Assembly: GCA_026874595.1 (NCBI GenBank)
Contig: CM049315.1
Coordinates: 38,210,164 to 38,274,163, forward strand
Length of the DNA stretch: 64,000 nucleotides
From: Sipunculus nudus
Taxonomy: Eukaryota > Annelida > Sipuncula > Golfingiida > Sipunculidae
Reading direction: 5' to 3'
The translations under genes and the position numbers were made by a program. The notes beneath the pieces were generated by a model that made no database searches, was not told the origin of the DNA, and saw nothing but the letters and a program-made list of their open reading frames with translations. Shown one piece after another: positions 1 to 11,831 of this stretch (positions within the stretch are counted from its first letter, which is position 1; each line of letters starts with the position of its first letter).

Positions 1-222
1 TGAAAAAGGTAATTATTAATAATTACAAAAGAAATCTTAGGTGTTGTCCCACTTTAAGCGTTAAGTAAGTACATTGTTTTGTAATTTCCTTGAAGTGTAT
101 TTTTAACAATAAACAGTTTGCAATGGTATGTTTATATATCATCTTTTGATTTTTTTTATCAATTTTCGGAGCTGGTATAATATATTGCTATTCATCAAAT
201 AAGGCAAACATTTAATCTTAAG

Positions 223-1084
223 GCTAAACTGACGTGCGCAAGGGAAAAAAGACAATAAAAGATATGTAAACCTAAGTTTTCGCCAACGAAGACGAGCACA
301 AATATCATGCCCCATTGGAACGACAGCAGTGAACTGTGCAGTGTAAGATCGGTGAGAATTTAGACACTCTTTTATTTTCTTTTTTTTTAAACTAACCATG
401 ACCGACTTTGGTTTAAATATACGTTAATTATTCCTGCGATCACGTATAATTAATACCTTTTACTCCTACGGACTGCATTTGCACACTAATAGCGGAATAT
501 ATATATATATATATATTTATGTATATATAGGTAAAGAGAAAGAGTGATACCGTTTAGAAAGACTAGTCTATTAACACAAATATTAAATGTGTGTTAAGAA
601 ACTGTTATTCTATCTAAAATGCGTCAATCTTTCTCTTCACCTACATTTCTACTACAGACTAACACGGCTATACCACTTATATATGTGTGTGTGTGTTTGT
701 GTGTGTGTGAAGTTATTTTCTCATAACATTCGCTTTAAAGTGCTAAAAAATAATTTGAGCATATTAGAAACATATAAAACACATGGCATATATTATTTTA
801 ATGAGGAATCAATATACTGGCTTTATAAAACGATTTCAATATAAAAATACAGCAACCTTTAAGAAAGTGGCGTTCAGGTAATTAGGAATCCTTCCAACTA
901 AAAAAAAATAGTATTTAGAAATCCTTCCTATACTCTTTGACCCTATAAACATTGATACTTTTGATTATACTCCGGTATTGTCCACCTTTCCCTAAACATG
1001 CAACAATGAAAGGCAAAATTTGCGTGGTTCCAGAAGTTATGGGTCAAACAGGTTCGGGATGCTTTCTTCAGGTTCGATGCCCAA
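223..1084 (+). pseudogene. Decayed paralogue of gene 1 (six-Cys module exons)
   Basis: Two blocks match exons 3 and 4 of the intact gene at 8705-11676 in order and orientation. Block 1 (223-342) starts after the same 3' splice context (ctTAAG then GCTAAA) and ends at a GTAAGA donor. It opens as AKLTC but, relative to the intact exon, has lost two bases, giving a stop at 256-258; the original frame resumes out of phase as KRYVN and then CPIGTTAVNC. Block 2 (about 990-1084) carries MKGKICVVP and CFLQVRC and ends at a GTAAGT donor in phase 1, but has no AG acceptor before it, and one conserved Cys is Gly (MGQ instead of MCQ). No sushi exon was found downstream. I infer a disabled duplicate; an alternatively spliced gene is less likely. 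The left part of the locus may lie outside the window. Confidence 0.62.
497..516. repeat. (TA)n microsatellite
   Basis: Short run of alternating TA between the two pseudogene blocks. A (GT)n run follows at about 680-710. Confidence 0.9.
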
Positions 1085-1320
1085 GTAAGTAAAAGGCTTT
1101 AACAGAAAGATTTCCATTCAACAACTTGGAGCAAGTATGTTTTACTGAAAATTAAAAAATGCCCATTTGATGAAATTTAATGTATAAAAACGTTGGAACA
1201 TCTAAAGTTGATGTCAGTATGGAGAGTCCCGAGTATTGTTGAATGAATGTCCAAACACTTCCATTCGATTATTTCATACCCGTGTTTTCAAAACCCAAAA
1301 ATCTGCCTGACGATGGTCAC

Positions 1321-1323
<3 letters not shown>

Positions 1324-1376
<53 letters not shown>
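1324..1376. repeat. (TA)n microsatellite
   Basis: About 53 bases of uninterrupted alternating TA. Confidence 0.95.
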
Positions 1377-1379
<3 letters not shown>

Positions 1380-2552
1380 GGAGCACAGGTCAGCTCTAGA
1401 GCAAAAGCAGCCTGTGATATTAGTGAACGGCCGTGGGAAAGAAGGCATATCTAATAACGGCTATGAATCCTGTAAATAAAAATTTTATTATAGCAATATA
1501 GATTTACTATTTAAAGAATCCTTCCTCTGGAATTACTCTTAAGGTACAAATTAAAATCAAAATTATTTAATAAATGTTGAGTAATGTTGCTGACAAACGA
1601 ACTAACCGGAGAAGGGTTACAAAATGTGTAATATATCGCCACCTGTCGGAGGTTTGATAGACTTAGACCTTATTTGTTCGCAAGGTGTCGTTTATTGACA
1701 AGTATAATTTCGGTCCCTAGTAATATCACAAACAAAGCACGACTGTCCAGGGTGTTTTTTCCACTACTCACAAATAGGAGCGACTATGCAGTACATTAAG
1801 AACATATTGAAAGTGATTCACATGCATTTTACTTCTCCTGCGTTGTCAGTTTATGGATTATGTCCTTGTTATATTATACAAATTGATACTTTGGGATGGT
1901 TCATTTAGGAATCTTCCTAATGAAACACTTGTATAGGAATTAACAATATTAACCAAAAGGCAAGCGTGGTTAGACAAAATAATTTTACACAAACTCACAC
2001 AATAATATCTTGGTTATTTGTACTTGAAATGCTGTCCAAGTTGCCGCTCTCATATGTGACGACAATCCAAAGGATTGATCTGAAATAATTCATTACCGCA
2101 GATGTTTTGTATATTTGGAGAGTTAAAAAGCTCAACCACCTCTTGTAAATGTCATAATTTAGTCGTTCAAAAATTCTTGTTCCTAGTGTTCCATTTTATC
2201 TGTTCAATCAGATTATCTATACTGATAGTTTTCAGTACTTTTCTCATGTATATTTTTTAAATATTATAGAGCATATTATAAATTTCTGCTTGAGTCTGTT
2301 TAGAGACAATATAAGTTTATGAAGGACAGTATTTCCATTGATACCCGAATAACCTTTATTCTTTTAACGTAAATTCCAGTTATGAATATTATATGATATA
2401 ACTCCTCAAACGTTAAGAGATATATTTTTATTTTCATTTATTTAAAAGACATATGAATATCATTTCATTATGTTTGTATAAATCCATATATATATATATA
2501 TCATTTACATATATCCTGCATACAGATATACTCTGTATATACCTACCAAGCT

Positions 2553-2603
<51 letters not shown>

Positions 2604-3459
2604 GCTTCACTTATATATTTGACTTAGGAATGATTTATCTGAGGAAAACATATCTAACTGGACGTTGATGTAAAATGATATTACGCATCCCTTCGCAAGC
2701 AATCCAGATATAGTACAGACAAATGTAAGAAATAATTCCCAATTGACGTATTTTCAATGCTTTCATTTAACTTAAATATGCAACATAAAGCGATTTTGCA
2801 CAGTCTAGTCGCCAATGTTCCTTTATGGCTCATCCAGTGCATTGTTGAATAAAATGCACTAAATTTGTGTAAAAGCGAAATAAATGTTATACTTGTTTTA
2901 TATTTAAAGAAAAGCAGGTGAATCACTTGGCATGGACTTGTGTCAACATATCTTAATACATAATGATATTTCTTCCCTCTGATTGAATAGTGTTACAATA
3001 TGTTGTTAATTTGATCTAAGCTTAACGTCTGTACAACCATCTGTACATACTTTTCTGCAAAGAAAATTGCATGTATCATTAATTTGCTGCATTCTGACTG
3101 TTGTGAAAAGGAGCAGAAATAGGTTCATAACAAGTATTTCATGTTATTGTATCACGAAGATCTGTCACTTTTCCCCTGAGATGAATATACACATGAAAAT
3201 GATATTGTGAAGAGCCTCTTTGAAACTGATATTTTCTTGACAGACTGTTCAGCCTGAAATTACACCATTATACAGAAGACACGCTAACAGATACACGATG
3301 CCTAAACTGCCATAACACCTGTCTTACGATCATAATCTGATAGAGAAGTTGATAAGTCTGCCAGTTTCTTTTGACACACGAATCGAGTGTACCCCGGAGG
3401 GAAATTGGTTTGGAATATAGGTACCTTTTGTGAAATGCACAGCCACAGCTATCTACATC

Positions 3460-3470
<11 letters not shown>

Positions 3471-3511
<41 letters not shown>
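3471..3511. repeat. (AG)n microsatellite
   Basis: Run of about 20 AG dinucleotides. Confidence 0.95.
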
Positions 3512-3513
<2 letters not shown>

Positions 3514-3984
3514 CTAATGATTTTTGTCTTTCCATTTATTCCTGCATTATTACTGTCGATCAGTTTTTAAGACATTTCGTTCTTTGAATGGCATTTTATA
3601 TTGAGAAATGTGTATGTGTAACACGTAGTAAACATGAATATGGATGTTTTGTTCACCCTTACTCAGCATGGTCATAAGTATGCATAATATCATTCAAGTA
3701 CTTAATAGGTAGGCCTTTTAATATTCAACTGTGTGTGAATTAATGCCACGAAAGGGTCACCCTACTTCGCCAGTTTAATTTGTATTTTTAAATACATTAT
3801 TAGGACACAACGACAGATCAGTCACAGGGCTTATTTTGGCTGAATATTTTTATACAAATGGCCTCTTAATGCTTGAAATGAAGTAATGAGTGTTCATAAA
3901 TGTAGAAAGGATATATTGTTTGATTGAAAGGTCAGGATTAAAAGGGAGAGCCATGTAATCAGCCACACATAATAGCTATAAAAA

Positions 3985-4430
3985 AACTCATTACCGATCG
4001 ACCCAGGTAGGCGAGGTTTCCTTTATGTAGGCACAATCACATACATCTATATGTGTGACTGTGCATGTTACTGGTTTGTAAAGTTCATGATTAATAATTT
4101 CAGTGTTTTACCGAGAAGAAAGCACATTCTTTCGTCAAAGTATTACAAATTGGCATTCCGGTTCCAATTTAGGCTCTGTGAAACAAGGTGGATTATACAC
4201 ATTTCTAACTCATTACTGATTGACACAGTAAGGTGAGGTTTCCTTATCGCTCGCACAATAACATACAAATCTGTGTGTAATCACACGTCTGTGTGCAAAC
4301 ACACACATGTGTGCTTGTGTATATTATTGGTTTGGACAATTCATGATTACTTATGTCGGTGTTTTATGAAGAAGAATGCTCATCCTCACGTTTTTTAAGT
4401 TCAATAAATTTCCGTTCGCGGCGCTGTGTT
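3985..4430. repeat. Tandem duplication, period about 222 bp
   Basis: Two degenerate units start at about 3987 (CTCATTACCGATCG) and 4209 (CTCATTACTGATTG). They share the order of short blocks: GAGGTTTCCTT, then a cytosine/adenine-rich ACAAT block, a GTGTG-rich patch, TTCATGATTA, and a GTGTTTTA block followed by GAAGAA. A third, weaker relic may begin near 4620 (GAGTTTCCTTTATTTATG). The units hold no coding sequence. Confidence 0.55.
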
Positions 4431-4974
4431 ACGCGATTAACCATATCCGGTTTTATGAAAAGAAAGCAAGGTATATAAAAATTGTTTTGTTCAAATTGGT
4501 TCTTATAAATATTTGGTTACTACTCTTGTATTCCTTGTGAAGCCTGTCACTGTCCAACTTTTATATGTTAGGCAATATATATTTTACAGTACAGTCTATT
4601 GACTTAGACATTTATAAATCGATATTTCACGGAGTCGGTGACGAGTTTCCTTTATTTATGCTACAAGGAAGTTGGAATGACGTATATGTGGCTTAATAGT
4701 TGACGCACAGCAGGAGGTGAGTGCACGAATATCTGGGAATTGGCTTCTGTATTTATGCATGGCTCTAACGTCTTATTATTAAATATGAGTCTTATTATTA
4801 AATCATAACTATTCACTACCATGCTATTTTCTTGTGGATGGTGCTAGGATGTCGGCATGTGTGGACTTTATTCTCAAATTTTGTTTTAAATTTTTACACG
4901 AAAATCAGTTAAGTTTATATTGTCTAAAGGGTAAATTGCGCAGTTATCTGTTCCTAGTGCACCAAATGTATGCT

Positions 4975-5149
4975 GTTACAACCCATAATGTAATAACCGG
5001 CCCATATTGTAATAACGGCCCAATTGTAATAAAAACGACCCATAATGTAATAATCATACCCTGCCCATATTGTAATAAAACTGGCCCATACTGTAATAAC
5101 GGCCCATAATGTAATAAAAAACGGCCCATATTGTAATAACATATGTTTA
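4975..5149 (+). repeat. Left modular inverted repeat
   Basis: Eight successive modules, each built on CCCATA(A/T)TGTAATAA with variable CGG-type linkers. Confidence 0.75.
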
Positions 5150-5399
5150 AGCTCAAGAATGAATCCCAAATCTAACAGGGGATATGTCGTCTGAGAATAC
5201 CTTCTAAAATGACAGCCATTTTGCTTCGTCATGGGTATAAGAGATGCAATCTTAACGGAAATCCAATGAAGCTGTCAACATTTATGCTGTCTACGTATAT
5301 TTAATCATCTTATAAAACTGCATTTTTTTACAATATTGACTTTTTTCCCCATTTTAGCCCCCACCCAGCTGATTACAGTAAAGGTGGGGTAAAGTTATT

Positions 5400-5575
5400 A
5401 CAATGTTACTCATTTATCATTACGGTATTGGCCATTATTATAAAATTGGCCGTTTTTACAACAAAATAGGCAACTTCTACTACAATATTGACCATTGTTA
5501 CAATATGGGTCGTTATTACAATATGAGTCATAACAACGACCCATAATGTTATAACCGTCCCATATTGTATTAATG
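5400..5575. repeat. Internal inverted copies of the same module
   Basis: Modules run in reverse orientation (TTATTACAATATGGGTCG type) to about 5535, then in forward orientation (CGACCCATAATG type). This head-to-head junction suggests that 4975-5535 and 5536-8086 are separable units. Confidence 0.55.
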
Positions 5576-5576
5576 G

Positions 5577-5578
<2 letters not shown>

Positions 5579-5616
<38 letters not shown>

Positions 5617-5636
5617 GTCCAATATTGTAATAATGG

Positions 5637-5685
<49 letters not shown>
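5579..5685. repeat. Two (TA)n tracts around a module
   Basis: TA runs at about 5579-5614 and 5641-5685 flank one copy of the CCAATATTGTAATAATGG module. Confidence 0.9.
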
Positions 5686-5687
<2 letters not shown>

Positions 5688-5944
5688 TTATGGAATACTA
5701 ACCAAGGAAAACCCCTAGCAACAGGCCAATGGGATTGGGTGTGGCATATTGTTGGGATTCATTTTGTAAATGGCGACATTTCTTTATTCCTTTGAGGCCA
5801 CGGCATTTACATAATGCTATGAATGGCAATTAGAAAAAGTAGTAAATAGCAATATAACATATGACTGACAAAGTAACTGGGGAGCAAACTTTACTCCTTC
5901 CCTTTTCCCACACATTTACTATTACCGATCATTTGTGGGTAACC

Positions 5945-5996
5945 GGGGTAGGGGAGGGGGTGGGGGGGGGGGGGGTTGGGGGTAGGTGGAGAGGTG
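5945..5996 (+). repeat. G-rich tract, potential G-quadruplex
   Basis: Successive G runs (GGGG, GGGG, GGGGG, then a run of about 14-15 G, then GGGGG) are separated by one or two bases. This composition can form a G-quadruplex. No function is assigned. Confidence 0.6.
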
Positions 5997-6123
5997 AGGC
6001 TGAGGGAGGCTTCCCTTGCGATCGCTGGTTTTTCATGGATTGTACAAACAGTTGTAATAATTACCGGTAGTCATAACATGGAGGAACTTGCCAAATTTTG
6101 CATTCGTTTCACTTAATCTAATA

Positions 6124-6126
<3 letters not shown>

Positions 6127-6184
<58 letters not shown>
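6127..6184. repeat. (TA)n microsatellite
   Basis: Long alternating TA run. Similar runs lie at about 7401-7454 and 7600-7643 inside the same foldback element. Confidence 0.95.
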
Positions 6185-6187
<3 letters not shown>

Positions 6188-7398
6188 ATTTCACAATTTT
6201 CGTGATTGATTTTCATTTTTTATATTTCTTTTTATTAATTGGCAATTAGATTTTCATTTTTTAACTGCAGTTTATTATTTTCAAATTCATTAGTTGAGGA
6301 TGAGAATATTTATGAACAGCTGGCGAAATACTGCAGAGTACTAGGCCTTGGTTGGGGTTGCAAAGTTTACCAAGATAATATTTTGCAAGTTATTAACGTA
6401 AATGCGCCTGCGCGCTTTTGATTTTAACATGTTGGAAACGATTGAAATTTTAAATTCTAATTTTGAAGAAATATAAATATTAAATATTGAACCTCTCTAC
6501 AGTTTGACTACATAACGCAAAGACATAAGGGAAAAGTTTTTTTCAGGAACAGGAAATCCTCATTTTTTCGTGAAAATTGCCTCCAAATGGCCTCTTTACA
6601 TTGCAGATTAAAAGAAATGTCCAAATATAGGAGGGAGGGGTATGGGAGGGAGATGCCATACCCACCCCATGAACCTGTTACTAACCTTAATGAAACCATG
6701 GTTCACAACTGAATAAAAAAAAATTATATTTTCATACACTTAAATATAACGTATAATAATAATAATATAATAATAATAATTATTATTACTATTATTATTA
6801 TATACATATACATATACACATATTCACGTATATATAACAGTTTTCATAGTACCCATATATATATATTAGCGCCCCCAACCCTTTCAAATTTCTGGATCCG
6901 CCACTAATCATGGCCCCCTGCCCTCCCTCAATCCTGGCTACGCCCCTGGATCTCCCCGCTCTGAGCCCTATGCTCTGCATCTAGAACACAGAAACCGGCA
7001 TTTTCAAATTGTTGTTTTGTTGTTTGGGCGTAATGTTTTTTTTTTAAATTAAATTGTAAACTCTTGAATCGCATGAATCGCATCCAGGTTTTAACTTCAA
7101 ATACGTGTGTTGAAAGCTCTTAATCTATGCGACGTGTTATACATATTGACCTAAGACATCTTAACCACTGCATACATGGGCACCAAAAAATTGCAGCAGT
7201 ACCTATATTTATAATTTCTAAATCTCAGGAGGTTTCGAGAGATCATATAAAATATTCTCTATGATACATTGAGCAAAACGCACTGAAATTTAAAGTTTCA
7301 TTTATATTTAAAAAAGAATTAAAATACATTAAAATGTGTCGATAATGAGAGTTTTGTATATTTTATCTGTCAAAATTGACAAAATATTGACATTTTGG

Positions 7399-7453
<55 letters not shown>

Positions 7454-7596
7454 GATAGACAAGTGTATTAGATTTAATGGACCCAGGCGCTTATATAAAT
7501 CCTAGAAATGTAGCCAGAAGAAATATTAAGATGTTTTCAGCTAACCAAAATTCATTCAATACGTGTTTTTGTTGGGCTTTTTTAAGAAGCCAAAAT

Positions 7597-7647
<51 letters not shown>

Positions 7648-7884
7648 TATCTTGTTTAAAAACTTGATCACCCTATTTAAAAACTGATTCAACAAAAGGA
7701 TAAACATGAATCATGGCCATATTTCACTCATTTTAGCTTGTTCACCGTTTTAAACAGATAGTCATTTTGTAAATCCAGTGGCTTTTCATACTTGTATGTT
7801 CACTTACACATTCGTGTCTCGAGAAATCAATATTTGAATTGTCTAAGTTAATTTGCATGAAATTTGATTTATAAAATTATTGGC

Positions 7885-8085
7885 CGTTTTACCCACCTGC
7901 GATTTTATTACAATATGAGCCGTTTTACCCACTTGCGATTTTATTACAATATGGGCAGGGTATGGTTATTACAATATGGGCCGGTTTTTATTACATTATG
8001 GGCTATTATTACATAATGGGTCGTTTTTATTACAATATGGGCCGTTATTACATTATGGGCCGTTTATTACATTATGGGTCGTAAC
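7885..8085 (-). repeat. Right modular inverted repeat
   Basis: Reverse-complement counterpart of 4975-5149. It ends in TTATGGGTCGTAAC at 8085. Confidence 0.75.
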
Positions 8086-8704
8086 ATATGCTTCTTTGAT
8101 CTACATAAATCATATGCAAAAAAAAAAAAAAGAAAAAAAAGGAGGACAGGGGTAACATACAGGACCTTAATGGTTTCAGAACAGATATCAGCATGAATAT
8201 AAACATTCCTTTTGTGTATTGTTCCTTACATGATTTTTTTCGTCTGTTATTACAAAATGAATGAGTAAAATGCACTAATAGATATATATTTTTTAACTTG
8301 AAAGGAGGTATATATTTTCCTTGGTACATCTGTTCTTGGAAGCCCACATAAATTCGGAATGGACTTCGGCCATCAGTTATCCTTACTATTCTCTTAATAA
8401 TATGTTTTTTATATTGTGAAAAGGCTCAGTTTTGCCATAGAGGTGATCTTAAGGAAAACATTTGTAATGGCTAAATAACCCCAAGAAATAAATCCACACT
8501 GTCAAATTGAATCCAGGATCATATATCACTAAAGAATATTTATCTGATCTTGACAGAATTTCTAAGGACAACCATGTATCTGGCCATTCCTTTGAATATT
8601 TTTTTTTCTTTATTAACATCGTTTTCCGAATATCCTATTCTGTCCTGAAAGGAAGTGAACTAAGTACATTAGATGTCAATGTTAACCCATGGGTATCTGA
8701 AAAA

Positions 8705-8792
8705 ATGGAATTAACAGACAAACGTTTGTTTCAGCTTATAGTTATCAATGTGCTGATGCCATTTGCTTCCTATGCGGTAGACCCGATAAAAG
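8705..8792 (+). CDS. Gene 1 exon 1: signal peptide
   Basis: ATG at 8705 encodes a hydrophobic leader (LFQLIVINVLMPFASYA). The donor is AAAG|GTAGTA, phase 1. Confidence 0.78.
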
Positions 8793-8957
8793 GTAGTACA
8801 ATATTTTCGTGTAGTATATTGAATATGATATGATCATTTATAAATGGCGCCTAGATGATAATAAGCTGTTTGAAGCAACATTCATCTGCGAGACTTTTTT
8901 TTATTCTTAAGGGGAACGGCAGTATGACAAAAAGCAATTTTATAAGAAAACAAGAAA

Positions 8958-8997
<40 letters not shown>

Positions 8998-10142
8998 GTT
9001 TAACTAACTAAATAACCAATTTTGACACCTCTTCCATTTAGTTATCATTGGCAAAAGGTCAGGGGGGAGAGATGACGACAGGAGTGATGCTACATGCCCG
9101 GAGGGTTATGTTGCACACAATTGTCAGTGTTACAATTCGAGAGGTTGTGATGGTAGTGTGTTTGATGATGATATATGCGTTACTCAGAATCGGGGAGGTA
9201 ACATATTTGGATCACAGGTACTTTTTTCAAAATATACTTAATTAAAAAATTATGAGGAAGAAACATTGTTTAATTTTACAAGAAAAAAAAAATTGTCTTA
9301 ATCCCCTGCAGGTAAAGTAGCATTTCAGTACAAACAAACAAACACCTTAATTAGTTAAAGGTTTTTTAATACTTAAAGCAGTGATCATTTTTCTTTTAAG
9401 ATTACTGCTATGTATTCCTGTGATGTTAGTAATGTCTTTCAGACTATGATTATTAAACGATATATTTAAACAGACATAATTTTACTTCAATTCCATAATG
9501 ATAATTGTTCCCTATAGTACTAAACAGTACTACTATACACGTACGTAATTTAGTCAAACTTTACATATAAAACGGAAAACTTAATACAGCTTTATCTTTC
9601 AACTTTAAGGCTAAATTAACATGCATGCCGGAAGAAAAGGACAACAAAAGATATGTGAATATACAAACTGGTCCAAGTAGAAGCCCGAAACTCACCTGTC
9701 CACCAGGAACAAAGGCAGTAAACTGTGCACTCATGGACAAGTAAGTAGGCCATAATGCATTTTCTACGTTCACATGAAAATGTGTGTATTCATTTCTCTC
9801 GATTACTTTTATTCTTCTAAGTAGAAGCATTGGGTTATCTTTTAATTTTATGTATTCAGATTAGGAAACATATCTAACTGTTCTAAAATATTAAATCCAA
9901 GTGGAAACATTTTATCCCTTTATGATTGTATACAAGTTGAACACACATGTTAGATATTGTCAATATTTCATCTACACTTAAGCAATAATACCGGAGAATT
10001 TTAAGATATTTGCATTCACGCGAAATGTGTTGACATTTATACTTGTGTTGTTAATATACATACAGCTGAAATGTTGCTTCCTATTAATTGTTTTCGCTTC
10101 TTCTAACGTTCTGTCGGAATTGTTATAAGCGTTCCAATACAC

Positions 10143-10173
<31 letters not shown>

Positions 10174-11676
10174 ATATATATATTATATAAATTCAGATGG
10201 AGTCCTTACAGGCACGAATTTGCAATAATGAAAGGGGAACTCTGTGTGGTTCCGGGGAGTATGTGTCAGAAACATACAGGCTGTACACTTCAGATACGCT
10301 GTAAACGTAAGAATGTTTCTATAGACCGTTTCCTCTACACTGGCTATATCTGTTGGCAAAAAATACATTAAATGCCCTGGTCAGAGAGAAATGGGATTTT
10401 TAAATGCAAAAAAGACATTTATTCAATTTATCTAACTTTACAAAATCATACATTAGTACCATCAGTTTACACATAAGTGATCTGTACATGCAATATTGAT
10501 GTTATTAACAGTACATATGATTTTCAGAAGTATGGAAAAAATTTAGTCCTTCTATACACAATTACCTAAAACCATAACGTGACTCTAAAGTATGGACTCA
10601 CATGGACATAAAATATGTAGCCCTGCACTACAACAGTTGTAACCTAAATTGATATTCTATATGCAATAAATTTCGTTGGTACTAATGATTTAAAGACAAT
10701 TGTCTCGGTATTTCCATATATTTTCAAGTTAATATTTATATGTTATCATAAAGATTATTCTAAGTAAAATATTCCAAAGTGCTTTACTGCGGGGAGCCCG
10801 GAGAAGGACTGAATGCCGAGAAAGCTGGGAAGAACTTTTACTTAAACGACTCCGTGACTTATTCCTGTAAGCTTGGCTTTACAGCAAATTCTGGAATTAT
10901 GCAAAATGAGATAAAATGTCGCTCGGATGGAAGATGGGATGGAATCCCGATGAAATGCAAAGGTATGTCTAATTTACATCTGAGAAAATCAAGATTAAAA
11001 TGAAAGTATGATATGTATATATAATTTAATTTGTATACATATAATTTACTTGCGTAGGAAACGGGATGCATGTCTTCATTAGAGGCCCATAAATAATCTG
11101 TTGAGATTTCATATTATTTTGAAAAAGAAATTATTAAAGGTCTTTAAACTGTAAGTACGAATCTTTGTATTTAGATAATTTAGATATTTCTTACCGCTGG
11201 ATTCTTACCTTGGGATTCATGTATCTTTACGCGGGAAGCTATTTGTAATTAATCAATCTGCAATTCAACAAAAATTGATTTGGTGTACGTAAAACGAATA
11301 TTATTCGACAGGATTTTGGAAAACAGTCCGAGCTTCGACAGCTTGGATTCCGGAGAGCACCTCGTTAATGTCAACATGGGCCACAGGACAATTGATAGAA
11401 ACTGAACTACAGTCCAGTGCGAACCCGACCAAACTGTCAACTACAGAGTCCACAAACCAGAGCAGAGTTCTTTTTTCTTCTGTTGGTTCAACCCCAATGA
11501 ATAATTCACTCAACAACACGTCGACTAGAAAACCTGAGGACGGAGGGTTCCACATCAGCTGGCAGTGGCTAGCAGTCGGGTCAGCCTCTGGCCTCGTAGT
11601 TCTGATACTCATATTTCTTATTTATTTTATTTTTCGCTCTAAGAAACGTAAAATTAAATCCTCAACTCGGAACTGA
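8705..11676 (+). CDS. Gene 1: single-pass receptor with two six-Cys modules and a sushi domain
   Basis: Six exons (8705-8792, 9042-9217, 9610-9740, 10212-10306, 10780-10962, 11312-11676) join with matching phases (1,0,2,1,1) into 345 codons plus TGA. Residues 1-24 are a signal peptide (MELTDKRLFQLIVINVL..., cleavage probably after ASYA). Module 1 (C48, C57, C59, C65, C75, C93) and module 2 (C118, C127, C143, C150, C156, C162) share CPxGxxAxNC and a terminal LxxxC. Residues 165-224 are a CCP/sushi domain with C167, C193, C210, C223 and the DGRW motif. A Ser/Thr-rich stalk (about 228-300) leads to a helix at about 311-332 and a basic 13-residue tail (RSKKRK...). I infer a surface binding receptor. 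The tail has no signalling motif I recognise, so it may need a partner. The six-Cys modules weakly recall the PCSK9 C-terminal modules; this is not certain. The start was chosen because the signal peptide follows it directly, although the frame is open further upstream. Confidence 0.82.
9042..9217 (+). CDS. Gene 1 exon 2: six-Cys module 1
   Basis: The acceptor CTTCCATTTAG is followed by a phase-1 frame with CPEGYVAHNCQCYNSRGCDG. The last codon is CAG before GTACTT, phase 0. An earlier GGAG|GTAACA donor exists, but only the later one matches the phase-0 start of exon 3. Confidence 0.75.
9610..9740 (+). CDS. Gene 1 exon 3: module 1 end, module 2 start
   Basis: It starts GCT AAA TTA after TTTAAG, contains AKLTC and CPPGTKAVNC, and ends at AA|GTAAGT in phase 2. 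Its counterpart in the pseudogene is at 223-342. Confidence 0.77.
10212..10306 (+). CDS. Gene 1 exon 4: six-Cys module 2
   Basis: The acceptor CCTTACAG gives the required phase 2. It encodes MKGELCVVPGSMCQ and CTLQIRC; the donor is C|GTAAGA, phase 1. Its counterpart in the pseudogene is at about 990-1084. Confidence 0.77.
10780..10962 (+). CDS. Gene 1 exon 5: sushi/CCP domain
   Basis: One complete CCP domain in one symmetrical phase-1 exon: YCGEPGEG, then VTYSCKLGF, KCRSDGRWDG and MKCKG, with all four cysteines. The donor is G|GTATGT. Confidence 0.9.
11312..11676 (+). CDS. Gene 1 exon 6: stalk, membrane helix, tail
   Basis: Acceptor TTCGACAG. The frame is Ser/Thr/Asn-rich with several NxS/T sites, followed by a hydrophobic run (LAVGSASGLVVLILIFLIYF), a basic stop-transfer (RSKKRK) and TGA at 11674-11676. 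Open frames on the opposite strand are shadows. Confidence 0.88.
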
Positions 11677-11831
11677 CGAGCAGCACACGTGGCTAGTTTA
11701 CTCCTTAATCTCCTTTAGATGTTATTATCATTTGGATTCCAAAAAAAACTTGATGTGGGTCAAATCTCTCTATAACTAATATATCTTAACGATAAACTGT
11801 AAGCTGTATATCAAACACAATCGACTAAATC

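Larger units (their letters stand above)
1085..3984. other. Gene-free AT-rich stretch
   Basis: No credible exon was seen. It contains (TA)n runs at 1324-1376, 2489-2501 and 2552-2601 and an (AG)n run at about 3471-3511. Short open frames here have no recognisable domain. Confidence 0.6.
4975..8086. mobile_element. 3.1-kb foldback-like element with modular inverted repeats
   Basis: Both ends consist of imperfect 18-22 bp modules of the type CCCATAATGTAATAACGG. They run forward at the left end (4975-5149) and reverse-complemented at the right end (7885-8085). The two ends align in order from the tip: GTTACRACCCATAATG, several modules, then CATACCCTGCCCATATTG. The flanks carry TATGCT on both sides (4969-4974 and 8087-8092), fitting a 6-bp target duplication with one extra A at the right end. 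A further inverted set lies inside (5400-5575), so smaller copies may be nested. No transposase frame was seen; the interior holds (TA)n runs, a poly-G patch and unrecognised AT-rich DNA. It is probably non-autonomous. The superfamily is not identified. Confidence 0.6.

Noticed and set aside
4834-5232. Open frames through the CCCATAATGTAATAA modules on both strands
   Set aside because: Produced by the modular inverted repeat of the foldback element. No domain and no conservation of frame between modules.
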